A stretch of DNA of 64,000 nt from Collinsella sp. (lineage in GTDB: Bacteria > Actinomycetota > Coriobacteriia > Coriobacteriales > Coriobacteriaceae), in NCBI GenBank assembly GCA_019419555.1, contig DXZR01000002.1, positions 46,608-110,607 on the forward strand, read 5' to 3'. Shown one piece after another: positions 1 to 8,750 of this stretch. Made by a program: the position numbers and the translations under genes. The notes under the pieces are model-generated. The model was not told the origin of the DNA. It saw only the letters and a list, made by a program, of their open reading frames with translations, and ran no database searches. The stretch's first letter is position 1. Each line of letters starts with the position of its first letter.

Positions 1-528
1 GCGCTGCCGGTCGCCATTGTGTGCGGCTCGGGCAATCAAGGCATTACCTGCGCATTGCCCGTCATGGAGTATGCCGAGTACCTGCGTTGCGACCACGAGC
101 GTCTGGTGCGCGCCGTGATGCTGTCCGATCTTATCGCCGTGCATATCAAGAGCTATATTGGTGCGCTTTCGGCGTTTTGCGGTGCTATTTGCGCCGCGTG
201 CGGCGCCGGCGCTGCGATTACCTGGCTGTGCGGTGGCACGCGCGAGCAGATTGGCGCGACGGTCTCGAATACGCTCGGTAACGTGGGCGGCATCGTGTGC
301 GACGGCGCCAAGGCGAGCTGTGCCGCCAAGATCTCGGCTGCCGTCGATGCAGCGATTCTGGGCCATGATATGGCCATGCAGGGTCGCGGCTTCCGCGCCG
401 GCGAGGGCCTGATCCAAGATACCGTTGAGCAGACAATCGCCAGTATGGGCTACGTAGGCCGTGTGGGCATGAAAGATACCGACGTCGAGATCCTCAACAT
501 CATGATCGGCAAAACCCAGGTGTGCTAG
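1..528 (+). CDS. L-cysteine desulfidase / UPF0597-family protein, C-terminal part
   Basis: The reading frame is open from the first base of the window, so the 5' end of the gene is missing; 175 residues remain. The sequence carries the GSGNQGI-type motif followed by a proline-containing hydrophobic stretch, then cysteine pairs (CGAICAACG and GGIVCDGAKASC) typical of the serine dehydratase alpha-chain / CyuA / UPF0597 (YhaM) family. Known members use an oxygen-sensitive [4Fe-4S] cluster to break down L-cysteine to pyruvate, ammonia and sulfide, or act on L-serine. The cysteines visible here would be the C-terminal cluster ligands. The protein is probably cytoplasmic. A perfect hairpin begins at the stop codon. 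Which substrate it uses cannot be read from this fragment. Confidence 0.8.
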   Translation, partial: ALPVAIVCGSGNQGITCALPVMEYAEYLRCDHERLVRAVMLSDLIAVHIKSYIGALSAFCGAICAACGAGAAITWLCGGTREQIGATVSNTLGNVGGIVCDGAKASCAAKISAAVDAAILGHDMAMQGRGFRAGEGLIQDTVEQTIASMGYVGRVGMKDTDVEILNIMIGKTQVC

Positions 529-555
529 TTACGCGGTTTTACCAAACCGCGTAAC
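528..555. other. 12-bp perfect hairpin after the desulfidase gene
   Basis: The arms at 528-539 and 544-555 pair perfectly around a 4-base loop. No T-run follows on the plus strand, so it is not a textbook intrinsic terminator, though it may stabilise the 3' end of the transcript. Confidence 0.5.
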
Positions 556-568
556 CAGTCGACGCTGC

Positions 569-666
569 AAATGCCCCTAAGCGGCAATCTGCCTTTCAAT
601 CGTCGGGCATGGCCAGAAGGCCTATGCCCTCCTCTTTCAAGGCACATTGCTCGCTTAGGGGCATTT
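569..666. repeat. Long structured hairpin element, family 1 copy A
   Basis: This 98-nt element folds into a nested rod. Outer arms 569-582 and 653-666 pair over 14 bp. Inside are TGCCTT (590-595) with AAGGCA (639-644), GGGCAT (605-610) with ATGCCC (624-629), and a tip of GGCC-agaa-GGCC (611-622). A second copy lies at 3660-3758. Its inner helices are nearly identical, but its outer arms differ in sequence and still pair. The tip also changes in a compensatory way (GACC-ataa-GGTC). Copy A sits between the convergent ends of the desulfidase and HAD genes. It could be a structured RNA, a bidirectional 3'-end signal or a mobile palindrome. Confidence 0.8.
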
Positions 667-717
667 TCGCTGACTTGTGCTCAACCTGCGGCGATATTTG
701 GTTTGGAGCGAGGGGTC

Positions 718-1476
718 CTACGACAGTTCGTCGGCTACTTGGTGTTCGTAGAAGGCTTCGATTACGGCGTTAAAGTCGCGGGCGAAGTCTTCCATGGTTC
801 CGCGCCAGGTGGCTCGGCCGGGTTTTCCCTGGCCAACATAGGCAGTTTGAATGCCGCAGGCGGGACTGGGGAAGTCGCGCTTGGGATCGTTGCCCACCAT
901 AAGGACCTCGTGTGGCTCGAGCCCCATCACCTGAAGCTGCTCTAGATAGTAGGTGGCATCGGGCTTGCAGCGGGTGGCGTTTCCCATGTGCGTCACGAGT
1001 TCAAAGGGGGCGTCGGCCAGGTCGCCCCAACCCATGCGGCACTCGATGGCCCCCTGGGGAAAGCTGGGGTTGGTAAAGAGCGCGCAGCGCAGCCCTGCGT
1101 CCTGTACGGCCTGGAGCGCGGCGTGTGCGCCCGGCATGGCGTGGGCGTTAATGATATCGTCGTTCTTGTACGGAAGAACTTCGCGGTCATAGTAGGTAAA
1201 CGCCTCGTAGATGAGGGGATCGGAGAGGCAGATCCCGCATCGGCGCTCGACCTCTTCTTGGTAAAACTCAAGATTGGTGCGGTTGTCCGTGCCGCTGCGG
1301 CGATTGGCGTTGAGGTCGACCAGGATGGTGCCGAGGCGCGCCATCGTGCCACCGCGGCTGCGGCGCCCGATATCCGCGAGCATCGAAGAGACATCCTTAA
1401 AATAGCGAAGGATGAACGCGTTGAGGTTGATGCTGAGAAGCGTTTCGTCCATATCGAAAACGACTGCTTTGAGCAC
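718..1476 (-). CDS. HAD-superfamily hydrolase
   Basis: A 252-residue protein beginning at GTG 1476, placed by GAAAGG 7 nt upstream. The open frame continues 57 codons further but that extension has no family similarity I recognise. The first strand holds the HAD nucleophile motif FDMDETLL. A later hydrophobic strand ends in FTNP (motif II position), and MVGNDPKRD near residue 215 supplies the motif IV acidic residues. The nucleophile aspartate and the acid/base aspartate two residues later are both present, so it is expected to be an Mg-dependent phosphatase. The substrate is unknown. It is divergent from rpsA and convergent with the desulfidase gene. Confidence 0.82.
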   Translation of the reverse strand: MLKAVVFDMDETLLSINLNAFILRYFKDVSSMLADIGRRSRGGTMARLGTILVDLNANRRSGTDNRTNLEFYQEEVERRCGICLSDPLIYEAFTYYDREVLPYKNDDIINAHAMPGAHAALQAVQDAGLRCALFTNPSFPQGAIECRMGWGDLADAPFELVTHMGNATRCKPDATYYLEQLQVMGLEPHEVLMVGNDPKRDFPSPACGIQTAYVGQGKPGRATWRGTMEDFARDFNAVIEAFYEHQVADELS

Positions 1477-1730
1477 GCGGGCACCTTTCTCGAAAAATCG
1501 ATCTAGAATCGTTGGCTCCGGATACTTTACCCCAAAGCCGAATGCCTGGCTGGTTATCGTCAAGTTGCGGAGACGTGTGTTCATAAGATTACGAAAAAGT
1601 CTCCACACGAGTAAAAAATCGCAGTTCACGCTTGAAATCGAACTCATTTCCCCGTAACCTATACGAACGTGATTGCATAAGCGTCACATTAGTATCTGTC
1701 GGCTCCCGAGTGTTCCTAAACGTTGTGTGC

Positions 1731-1759
1731 TTGTCGCACCCTTCTGTAGGTCCTAGCAA
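1731..1759 (+). promoter_or_regulatory. Possible promoter for rpsA
   Basis: TTGTCG (1731-1736) is separated by 17 nt from TAGCAA (1754-1759), 32 nt before the rpsA start. The -10 is a poor match, so this is tentative. Confidence 0.3.
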
Positions 1760-1791
1760 TCGGGGCCCCGTAGTTCGAAAGGGGTCCACCT

Positions 1792-2958
1792 TTGAGTGAG
1801 ATTCAGAACTCGTCCATTTTCTCTCTTGACGATGTCAACGAGGAGGAGATGAACAACCTCATCGACGGTACGATTACCGACTTTGATGAGGGCGATCTCG
1901 TTAACGGCACTGTCGTTAAGATCGAGCATGACGAGGTGCTCGTTGACATCGGATTCAAGTCCGAGGGCGTTATCCCGGTCCGCGAGCTGTCCATCCGCAA
2001 GGACGCTAACCCTGCAGACATCGTTGCACTCGGTGATCCCATCGAGGCTCTGGTACTCCAGAAGGAGGACAAGGACGGTCGTCTGGTCCTGTCCAAGAAG
2101 CGTGCCGAGTACGAGCGTGCTTGGAACCGCATCGAGGAGAAGTTCAACTCCGGCGAGAACGTCGAGGGCGAGGTTATCGAGGTTGTCAAGGGCGGCCTGA
2201 TCCTCGACATCGGCCTGCGTGGCTTCCTGCCCGCCTCCCTCGTCGACCTCCGTCGCGTCAAGGACCTCACCTCCTACATGGGCACCCGCATCGAGGCCCG
2301 CGTCATCGAGATGGACCGCAACCGCAACAACGTCGTCCTCTCCCGTCGCGTCGTGCTCGAGGAGTCCCGTAAGGCCGAGCGCTCCGAGATCCTGTCCAAG
2401 CTCAAGTCTGGCATGCGTCTCCAGGGCACCGTTTCCTCCATCGTCGACTTCGGCGCCTTCGTCGACCTCGGTGGTATCGACGGCCTCATCCACATTTCCG
2501 AGCTCTCCTGGAACCACGTCAACCATCCTTCCGAGGTTGTCAAGGTCGGCCAGGAGGTCGAGGTCGAGGTTCTCGACGTCGATCTCAACCGCGAGCGCAT
2601 CTCCCTGGGTCTCAAGCAGACCACCGAGGATCCGTGGCGCGCACTGGTCAAGAAGTACCCCGTCGGCGCTATCGTCGAGGGCACTGTGACCAAGCTTGTC
2701 CCGTTCGGCGCTTTCGTCGATCTGGGCGAGGGCATCGAGGGCCTGGTGCACATCTCCGAGATGGCCAACAAGCACGTCGATCAGCCTTCTCAGGTCACCC
2801 ACGTGGGCGACAAGGTTCAGGTCAAGGTCATGGAGATCGACCTCGACCGTCGTCGTATCTCCCTGTCCATGAAGTCCGCTGCTGAGACTCTGGGCGTCGA
2901 GATCGAGGTTACCCCGCTGCCTTCCGAGAAGAAGGACGAGGAGACCGACGCCGAGTAA
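1792..2958 (+). CDS. rpsA: 30S ribosomal protein S1
   Basis: A 388-residue acidic protein with four consecutive S1 RNA-binding domains, at about residues 34-105, 121-187, 205-275 and 291-362. Each has the typical pattern of a GxxVxGxV strand followed by an FVDLG- or VDIG-type strand. The third and fourth domains carry the strongest versions (DFGAFVDLG and PFGAFVDLG). The protein helps the 30S subunit bind and unfold mRNA leaders. Four domains is the usual number in actinobacteria, against six in E. coli. Translation starts at TTG 1792 behind AAAGGGG at 1778-1784. The gene is single, with a strong terminator directly after it. Confidence 0.96.
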   Translation: MSEIQNSSIFSLDDVNEEEMNNLIDGTITDFDEGDLVNGTVVKIEHDEVLVDIGFKSEGVIPVRELSIRKDANPADIVALGDPIEALVLQKEDKDGRLVLSKKRAEYERAWNRIEEKFNSGENVEGEVIEVVKGGLILDIGLRGFLPASLVDLRRVKDLTSYMGTRIEARVIEMDRNRNNVVLSRRVVLEESRKAERSEILSKLKSGMRLQGTVSSIVDFGAFVDLGGIDGLIHISELSWNHVNHPSEVVKVGQEVEVEVLDVDLNRERISLGLKQTTEDPWRALVKKYPVGAIVEGTVTKLVPFGAFVDLGEGIEGLVHISEMANKHVDQPSQVTHVGDKVQVKVMEIDLDRRRISLSMKSAAETLGVEIEVTPLPSEKKDEETDAE

Positions 2959-2982
2959 ATCGGTTTGACGATCACTTGTTTT

Positions 2983-3017
2983 AAGGGATCCGTCCGCAAT
3001 GGACGGGTCCCTTTTTT
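2983..3017 (+). terminator. Intrinsic terminator of rpsA
   Basis: GGGATCCGTCC and GGACGGGTCCC pair around a GCAAT loop (one mismatch allowed) and are followed by six T. Confidence 0.9.
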
Positions 3018-3096
3018 GCATTTGCTGCTGAGGTGCGCGATGCTGCCCGGGCTGTCCACAGGCTATTGGGTTGTCAGTGCATGAAAAATGCCGACA

Positions 3097-3120
3097 TCCC
3101 GCCTCGGGGAGGAGGCGGGA
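3097..3120. other. Hairpin upstream of rnpB
   Basis: TCCCGCCTC (3097-3105) pairs perfectly with GAGGCGGGA (3112-3120). No T-run follows. Function unknown; it lies about 160 nt before the RNase P RNA. Confidence 0.4.
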
Positions 3121-3246
3121 ACACACCGAGTAGACGGAGGGGTGTGGAGCGCGGTCGCGTCTCGACTGACGACGTTGCCCATCGACAGGACCATTGTAGC
3201 GCATGGCGGTTCTTGGTTTATCGTGTCGAGCGTTTGCGTTGTGCCA

Positions 3247-3273
3247 TTGCCTGCGGCAACGGTGTGTTACACT
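3247..3273 (+). promoter_or_regulatory. Possible rnpB promoter
   Basis: TTGCCT (3247-3252) and TACACT (3268-3273) are separated by 15 nt, slightly short, and end 9 nt before the RNA's first paired base. Confidence 0.35.
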
Positions 3274-3281
3274 CTTGCACT

Positions 3282-3643
3282 GCTGAGTGGGCCAGACGGT
3301 CGCGCGATGTGCTGCTTGCAGCACGCGTGAGGAAAGTCCGGGCTCCAGAGGGCGGGATGCCGGCTAACGGCCGGGCGGAGTGATCCGACGGAAAGCGCCG
3401 CAGAAAAGAAGACTCCCACCTGCGCCGCAAGGCGTAAAGGGAAAAGCTGAAACGGTGGTGTAAGAGACCACCAGCGTCGTGGTAACACGGCGGCTTGGCA
3501 AGCCCCATCCGGAGCAAGCGCGAATAGGAACGCTATGGGCCGGCCCGGTCCGCGTTCGGGTAGCGTGCGTGGAACTGCACGGTAACGTGCAGACAAGATA
3601 AATGACCGTTCACGACAGAACCCGGCTTATCGGCCCACTCAGC
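3282..3643 (+). ncRNA. rnpB: RNase P RNA (bacterial type A)
   Basis: The catalytic RNA that trims the 5' leader from tRNA precursors. The terminal helix P1 is visible as GCTGAGTGGGCC at the 5' end and GGCCCACTCAGC at the 3' end. The conserved core GAGGAAAGTCCGGGCTCC (P4 and J3/4 side) follows P1, and its partner ACAGAACCCGGCTTAT lies shortly before the 3' strand of P1. Total length is about 362 nt, normal for a high-GC type A molecule. An open reading frame through it is spurious. A family 1 hairpin element starts 16 nt after the end. Confidence 0.96.
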
Positions 3644-3659
3644 ACTTTGTTGACGCTGC

Positions 3660-3758
3660 GAACCCGTCAGCGCGGCAATCTGCCTTTCAAGCCTTCGGGC
3701 ATGACCATAAGGTCAATGCCCTTGTCTTTCAAGGCACCTTGCTCGCGCTGACGGGTTC
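3660..3758. repeat. Long structured hairpin element, family 1 copy B
   Basis: A 99-nt rod whose outer arms GAACCCGTCAGCGC (3660-3673) and GCGCTGACGGGTTC (3745-3758) pair perfectly. Inner helices match copy A at 569-666. The tip GACC-ataa-GGTC (3703-3714) covaries with GGCC-agaa-GGCC of copy A. Both copies are preceded by GACGCTGC. It begins 16 nt beyond the rnpB 3' end. Confidence 0.8.
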
Positions 3759-3876
3759 TCGCTGTTGGTGACGGTATCATTGGCGTTTCCGTTCTTGTTG
3801 GCGAGGTCAACGGTGCTGTCTTTGCCGTATTATTGAGGCTGTTTGTTGCTGCGCTTTATTTTGTTGAGGGGCTTTG

Positions 3877-4512
3877 TTGGACAGCTATTTTACTCTGCAA
3901 TCGAATATTGAGGTTTCGGGCGAATTTGTGGACCGCAAGAGCCGGTTTATTGCCCAGCTGGTCCATATTGAGTCCGAGGATGAGGCGAATGCCTTTATCG
4001 AGACCGTTCGCAAACGTCATTACGACGCTCGACACAATGTTCCCGCGTGGATTTTGGTCGATGGACGCGAGCGTCAAAGCGATGACGGTGAGCCGAGCCG
4101 CACGAGCGGTATGCCGACGCTCGAGGTGTTGCGCGGCGCGGGGCTCAAAAATGTTTGCTGCGTAGTGACGCGCTATTTTGGTGGCACGCTGTTGGGGCCT
4201 GGTGGCTTGGTACGCGCCTATACCGCGGCGACGCAAGCGGCGGTGGCCGCGGCTCGGGAGGCCGGGCAGATCGTCGAGATGACGAGCGTCGTGCCTGTTG
4301 ACGTGCATGTGGCCTATCCGCAGTATGAGCAGGTGCTTCGCTTGGCGCAGGATTCGGGTGCCAAGGTTTCGGATACCGATTACGCGGATGCCGTGACACT
4401 TCACTTGGTGTTTAAGGCGGGGGAGCAGGAGTCTTTTTGCGCCAGGATGCACGAGCTTATGGCGGGGCGCGAGGAGATCGAGGTCGGTGCTCCCGTATTT
4501 GCCGAGTTCTAA
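3877..4512 (+). CDS. yigZ: YigZ/IMPACT family protein (UPF0029)
   Basis: A 211-residue protein. The start is set at TTG 3877, 5 nt after GAGGGG (3866-3871); a TTG one codon earlier would lie too close. The N-terminal domain has the family signature in order: SRFIAQL near residue 27, DDGEPSRTSGMP near residue 70, then VVTRYFGGTLLGPGGLVRAY near residues 100-119. The C-terminal part is the DUF1949-type ferredoxin-like domain. Bacterial YigZ proteins are cytoplasmic and thought to bind RNA or ribosome-associated factors, but their reaction is not settled. The gene stands alone between the rnpB-hairpin region and a strong terminator. Confidence 0.88.
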   Translation: MDSYFTLQSNIEVSGEFVDRKSRFIAQLVHIESEDEANAFIETVRKRHYDARHNVPAWILVDGRERQSDDGEPSRTSGMPTLEVLRGAGLKNVCCVVTRYFGGTLLGPGGLVRAYTAATQAAVAAAREAGQIVEMTSVVPVDVHVAYPQYEQVLRLAQDSGAKVSDTDYADAVTLHLVFKAGEQESFCARMHELMAGREEIEVGAPVFAEF

Positions 4513-4513
4513 C

Positions 4514-4568
4514 GGCGACGGCCGGCGTGCTTTTGGATGGATCCCAAGCGCGCCGGCCGTCGTTTTTC
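4514..4568 (+). terminator. Intrinsic terminator of yigZ
   Basis: CGACGGCCGGCG and CGCCGGCCGTCG pair in a long GC-rich stem, with an inner GCTT/AAGC helix, followed by five T. It also lies at the 3' end of the convergent gene. Confidence 0.85.
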
Positions 4569-4579
4569 TGTGCTGCCGT

Positions 4580-5026
4580 TTACTCGGCGAGCTGCTTTAG
4601 TACATCACAGGCGATTTCGACGGCATCGTCGATGCAGCCGGGGCAGCTGCGAAGCGGACCCTTGTCCGATCCGATGCCCTTGAGCGTGCCGCAGACGGTC
4701 GTCGTGTTCTTCTCGCCAAAACGCTTGGCGATTTCGCGCGACAGTTTGTAGGTCTGGCCTTTGGTCTTGGGGTTTTCCATGCCGTCGCTCATCACAAAGC
4801 CCATGATGGCCACGGCGCCCGAGATGGCGCCGCAGGTTTCGGTCATGCCGCCCATGCCGGCGCCAAATCCCTCGGTGAGGGTAAAGGCGGTCTGGGGGTC
4901 GAGCCCGACGGCAGGTGCGAGCGTGCAGGCGACGGCCTGGGCGCAGTTAAAGCCACGGGCGTGGTATTCGGCAGCCTGAGCCTGACAGGCGTTGATGTCG
5001 AGCTGGGCCGTATCGATTTGCTTCAT
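4580..5026 (-). CDS. C_GCAxxG_C_C family redox protein
   Basis: A 148-residue protein starting at ATG 5026 behind AAGGAG. It shows the family pattern: FNCAQAV near residue 26, then ETCGAISGAV (the GCAxxG-type core), a single cysteine in TTTVCGTL, and a C-terminal RSCPGCIDDAV pair. The spacing of the cysteines suggests a metal or iron-sulfur centre, or a thiol redox site. Members are common in anaerobes, and some relate to the split-Soret or DVU1555-type proteins; no reaction is established. It is convergent with yigZ and divergent from the sulfhydrylase gene. Confidence 0.8.
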   Translation of the reverse strand: MKQIDTAQLDINACQAQAAEYHARGFNCAQAVACTLAPAVGLDPQTAFTLTEGFGAGMGGMTETCGAISGAVAIMGFVMSDGMENPKTKGQTYKLSREIAKRFGEKNTTTVCGTLKGIGSDKGPLRSCPGCIDDAVEIACDVLKQLAE

Positions 5027-5256
5027 CGTTGTCTCCTTGTTCACGGTGTACCCGCCTATGGTACCCGTGACGGGGCATGTAATCATCGAGAGCTTCATGT
5101 ATGCCTCGTTTTTATCTATCGAACAAATGCCCAAGGCTTGAGATAAATACCCCTGATCAATTTGTCCCTTAACCTACCTTGGGGATGGGTTGTGAGGGGT
5201 GCGGGGTAGCGGTATCGTGAACCGGATAAAACGTAACCCAGGCAAGGGAGCTAGAT

Positions 5257-6540
5257 ATGAGCGAGCAGACCATCGGTACTACATGTGTTCAGGGCGGCTA
5301 TCACCCGGGAGATGCCGAGCCGCGCCAGGTGCCCATTTACCAGTCCACCACGTGGAAATACGACACGTCGGAGCACATGGGCAAGCTGTTTGACCTGGAG
5401 GAGTCTGGTTACTTCTACAGCCGTCTGCAGAACCCCACGTGCGATCTGGTTGCCGCCAAGATCTGCGAGATGGAGGGCGGCACCGCTGCGATGCTCACGA
5501 GCTCGGGCATGGCTGCGAACTTCCTCGCGATCTTTAACGTGGCCGGTGCCGGCGATCACGTGGTCGCGAGCTCTGCCATCTATGGCGGTACCTACAACCT
5601 GCTCGCCCATACTATGGAGCGCATGGGTCTGACCTGCACGTTCGTTGCCCCCGACTGCACCGACGAGGAGCTCGAGGCAGCCTTTGAGCCCAATACCAAG
5701 CTCGTCTTTGGCGAGACGATCGCCAATCCCGCCCTTGCCGTGCTCGATATTGAGCGCTTTGCCAAGGCCGCGCATGACCACGGCGTGCCGCTGATGGTCG
5801 ATAACACCTTCCCGACGCCCGTGATGTGCCGCCCCTTTGAGTGGGGCGCCGACATCGTTACGCACTCCACCACCAAGTACATGGATGGACATGCTGCCTA
5901 CCTGGGCGGCGTGATCGTCGACCACGGCCAGTTTGACTGGATGACCCATGCGGACAAGTTCCCGGGTCTCACCACGCCCGACGAGAGCTACCACGGCGTG
6001 ACCTATGCCGAGAAGTTCGGTCGTGAGGGCGCCTTCATTACCAAGGCAACCGCTCAGCTCATGCGCGACCTCGGCCCCATGCAGAACCCTCAGGCGGCCT
6101 TCTTCTTGAACAGCTCGCTCGAGAGCCTGCATGTGCGCATGCCGCGTCATTGCGAGAACGGCCTGGCCGTTGCCAAGTTCCTGCAGAGTCATCCCAAGGT
6201 ACGCTTCGTGAGCTATCCGGGCCTGGAGGGCGATAAGTACTACGACATCGCTCAGAAATACATGCCCAACGGTACCTGCGGCGTTGTGAGCTTTGGCTTT
6301 AACGGTGGTCGCGCGGCGGCCGAGACCTTTATGAAGAGCCTCAAGCTCGCCCAGATCGCCACGCACGTGGCCGACGCCCGCACTTGCTGCCTGCATCCCG
6401 CTAATGCCACACATCGCCAGATGAACGATGAGGAGCTCATCGCCTGTGGCATCTCCGCCGACATGGTGCGCCTGTCGTGCGGCCTCGAGGACACGGCCGA
6501 CTTGATTGCCGACCTTGAGCAGGCACTCGAGCAGTGCTAG
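5257..6540 (+). CDS. O-acetylhomoserine sulfhydrylase (PLP-dependent)
   Basis: A 427-residue Cys/Met-metabolism PLP enzyme. The N-terminus has the VPIYQSTTWKY substrate-channel region, YSRLQNPT near residue 55, and SSGMAAN near residue 83 for the phosphate cup. VDNTFPTPV near residue 187 contains the cofactor-binding aspartate. STTKYMDGH supplies the Schiff-base lysine at residue 207. Length and the DERGV-free C-terminal half resemble MetY, which makes homocysteine from O-acetylhomoserine and sulfide. Methionine gamma-lyase is the main alternative, since both share this fold. The start is ATG 5257 after AAGGGAG. A strong terminator follows. Confidence 0.8.
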   Translation: MSEQTIGTTCVQGGYHPGDAEPRQVPIYQSTTWKYDTSEHMGKLFDLEESGYFYSRLQNPTCDLVAAKICEMEGGTAAMLTSSGMAANFLAIFNVAGAGDHVVASSAIYGGTYNLLAHTMERMGLTCTFVAPDCTDEELEAAFEPNTKLVFGETIANPALAVLDIERFAKAAHDHGVPLMVDNTFPTPVMCRPFEWGADIVTHSTTKYMDGHAAYLGGVIVDHGQFDWMTHADKFPGLTTPDESYHGVTYAEKFGREGAFITKATAQLMRDLGPMQNPQAAFFLNSSLESLHVRMPRHCENGLAVAKFLQSHPKVRFVSYPGLEGDKYYDIAQKYMPNGTCGVVSFGFNGGRAAAETFMKSLKLAQIATHVADARTCCLHPANATHRQMNDEELIACGISADMVRLSCGLEDTADLIADLEQALEQC

Positions 6541-6608
6541 GCTAGCTCCGTACAAGGCGCCGATGCTGGCAGAAAGTTTCGGCGACCTTTCGTTCCGATT
6601 CCGTAGGC

Positions 6609-6654
6609 GGGACCCCAATCGCGGCAGTTTGCAGGCGATTGGGGCCCCGTTTTT
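6609..6654 (+). terminator. Intrinsic terminator after the sulfhydrylase gene
   Basis: GGGACCCCAATCGC pairs with GCGATTGGGGCCCC (one mismatch) around a 12-nt loop, followed by five T. Confidence 0.88.
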
Positions 6655-6680
6655 GCGTTGCGCCACTCGAAAGGATGGAT

Positions 6681-7985
6681 ATGGAGAAAACCGCAGAGCA
6701 GCTGCGCCGCGAGCACATTGCCCTAGAGGGCGATACCCATGGCAAGAACAAGTGGGCGATTCTGTTTACCGTGCTCATCATGACGTTTATGGTGTGTCTG
6801 GATTCGACCGTCGTGACCGTGGCGCTGCCCGTGATGCAAAAGGAGCTGGGCGTGGGCCTCGATCGCATTCAGCTGGTGAGTTCGGTGTACCTGCTTGCGA
6901 CATGCGTGGCTATGTTGCCGTTTGGCCGTCTGGGCGACGTGCGTGGCAAGGTGAATGTGTTCCAGCTGGGCGTCATCGTCTTTTCGGTCGGTTCGCTGCT
7001 GTGCGGCCTTTCGGCCTCGCTCGAGGTTCTTATCCTGGCACGCATTGTTCAGGGCATCGGTTGCGCGGCGGCCATGGCTAACAACATGGGTATCATCACC
7101 GAGTCGTTTCCGGCGCGCGAACGAGGCCGTGCCATGGGTATTCTCGCGACCTTTGTGGCCCTCGGCATGATGTGTGGCCCCGTGCTCGGCGGCATGCTGG
7201 TGGCAAGCTTTCCCTGGGAGAGTATCTTCCTCATCAACCTGCCTATTGGCATAATCTCGTTTATCGTGGGGCTCTACACGCTGCCGCATGTTAAGCCGGA
7301 GGCTGGCGAGCGCCCCATGTCCCTGATCGAGGCCGCTCGTCGCTGTTTTGCAAATTCGGCCTTCACCATCAACCTTGCCTGCATGCTCATCGTGTTCGTT
7401 GGCATTGGCGCATCCGAGTTTATCCTGCCGTTCTATTTTCAGGATGCTCATGGGTTTGGGTCTGACGTTTCGGGCCTGCTGTTTTTGGCACTGCCGATGG
7501 TGAATGCCTTTATCGGCCCGCTTTCGGGAACGGTTTCGGACCGTGTTGGCTGCGAGGGTCCTACGGCGGTTGGTCTGGGCGTGTACGTGTGCGGCCTCTT
7601 CGCGGTGAGCACGCTCGACGAGCGCTCTTCTATCCCTGTGATCGTGTGCTGCGTCGCATTTATGTCGTGCGGTACGTCGATTTTCCAGAGCCCCAACAAC
7701 TCGCTGTATATGGGTTCAGCCCCGCGCGAGGCACTTGGTTTTGCAGGCAGCTTGGGCAGTTTGGCGCGCTACGCCGGCATGGCACTCGGCATTACGGTGG
7801 CGTCGAATATCCTGTATGGGCAGATGAGCATGGCGATGGGCGAGGCCGTGACCAGTTTTGTTGCAGGCCGTCCGGATGTGTTCCTGTTTGGCTTTCGCTC
7901 GGTGTTCTACGTGCTCATGGCTGTGGCCGCTGTGGGATTTGCGCTCGCCATGGTGCGTTTGGTGAGGATGCGCGCCCGCCATTAG
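6681..7985 (+). CDS. MFS transporter, DHA2 (drug:proton antiporter) type
   Basis: A 434-residue membrane protein. The start ATG 6681 is 6 nt after AAAGG; an upstream in-frame ATG at 6675 would overlap the ribosome binding site. After a short charged N-terminus, the first membrane segment runs into LDSTVVTVALP, the motif D1 typical of the 14-helix DHA2 exporters. FGRLGDVRGK near residue 90 is motif A between helices 2 and 3, and GPVLGGML near residue 170 is motif C of antiporters. At 434 residues it is at the short end for the 14-helix group. Expected to export drugs or metabolites against a proton gradient; the substrate is unknown. Confidence 0.85.
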   Translation: MEKTAEQLRREHIALEGDTHGKNKWAILFTVLIMTFMVCLDSTVVTVALPVMQKELGVGLDRIQLVSSVYLLATCVAMLPFGRLGDVRGKVNVFQLGVIVFSVGSLLCGLSASLEVLILARIVQGIGCAAAMANNMGIITESFPARERGRAMGILATFVALGMMCGPVLGGMLVASFPWESIFLINLPIGIISFIVGLYTLPHVKPEAGERPMSLIEAARRCFANSAFTINLACMLIVFVGIGASEFILPFYFQDAHGFGSDVSGLLFLALPMVNAFIGPLSGTVSDRVGCEGPTAVGLGVYVCGLFAVSTLDERSSIPVIVCCVAFMSCGTSIFQSPNNSLYMGSAPREALGFAGSLGSLARYAGMALGITVASNILYGQMSMAMGEAVTSFVAGRPDVFLFGFRSVFYVLMAVAAVGFALAMVRLVRMRARH

Positions 7986-8144
7986 CTTGTGGTGGCAGGC
8001 TTGCCAAGAATCGGGCTTATCTACTGGTCTTGCAGCTTTATAGTGCGATGCGGCTTGTGGGGCGGGCGGGGGTCGGTCCGTGGTAGACTATCGAACAACG
8101 TTTATTAATCGCGCGGTATCGTTGCCGCGAGAAGGGGTTGCGCC

Positions 8145-8723
8145 ATGCAGGAGCTTGAGGATCGTATTCGCCATGACGGCATCGTAAAGGCCGGTAACGT
8201 CCTTAAGGTTGATGCCTTCCTCAACCACCAGTGCGACGTTGAGCTGTTCGACCATATGGGCGCCGAGTGGGCCCGTCTGTTCGAGGGTGTCGAGATCAAC
8301 AAGATCCTGACGATCGAGGCTTCGGGCATTGGCATGGCTTGCATTGCGGCCCAGCATTTTGGTGGCGTGCCGGTGGTCTTTGCCAAGAAGGCACAGTCCA
8401 TCAACCTCGACGGCGAGCAGTATGCCACGACCATCTACTCCTTTACCAAGCAGAAGGAGTACCCGGTTATCGTTGGCAAGCGCTTCCTGTCCGAGGGCGA
8501 CAAGGTCCTGATTATCGACGACTTCCTGGCCAACGGCTGCGCGCTCGAGGGTCTTATCAAGATCTGTGAGGCTGCGGGTGCCGAGGTATCTGGTATTGGC
8601 ATTGCGGTGGAGAAGGGCTTCCAAGGCGGTGGCGATAAGCTCCGCAAGCGCGGCTTCCGCGTTGAGAGCCTGGCCCGTATCGCCGATATGGACTGCGAGA
8701 ACGGCGAGATCACCTTCGCCTAG
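8145..8723 (+). CDS. xpt: Xanthine phosphoribosyltransferase
   Basis: A 192-residue type I phosphoribosyltransferase converting xanthine and PRPP to XMP in purine salvage. The PRPP-binding motif [14 protein letters not shown] lies at about residues 122-135, with the two conserved acidic residues. The EASGIGMA loop near residue 61 and FAKKAQS near residue 82 match the Xpt subfamily rather than Hpt or Apt. Start at ATG 8145 behind GAGAAGGGG. Upstream, TGGTAGACT at about 8082-8090 resembles an extended -10. I looked for a purine riboswitch in the 160-nt leader and found none. A palindromic hairpin with a T-run ends the transcript. Confidence 0.92.
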   Translation: MQELEDRIRHDGIVKAGNVLKVDAFLNHQCDVELFDHMGAEWARLFEGVEINKILTIEASGIGMACIAAQHFGGVPVVFAKKAQSINLDGEQYATTIYSFTKQKEYPVIVGKRFLSEGDKVLIIDDFLANGCALEGLIKICEAAGAEVSGIGIAVEKGFQGGGDKLRKRGFRVESLARIADMDCENGEITFA

Positions 8724-8750
8724 GCTCGCAACACAAGCGATTGGTATGCG

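Noticed and set aside
7986..8144. Purine riboswitch upstream of xpt
   Set aside because: No conserved purine aptamer core or paired arms could be found in the leader.
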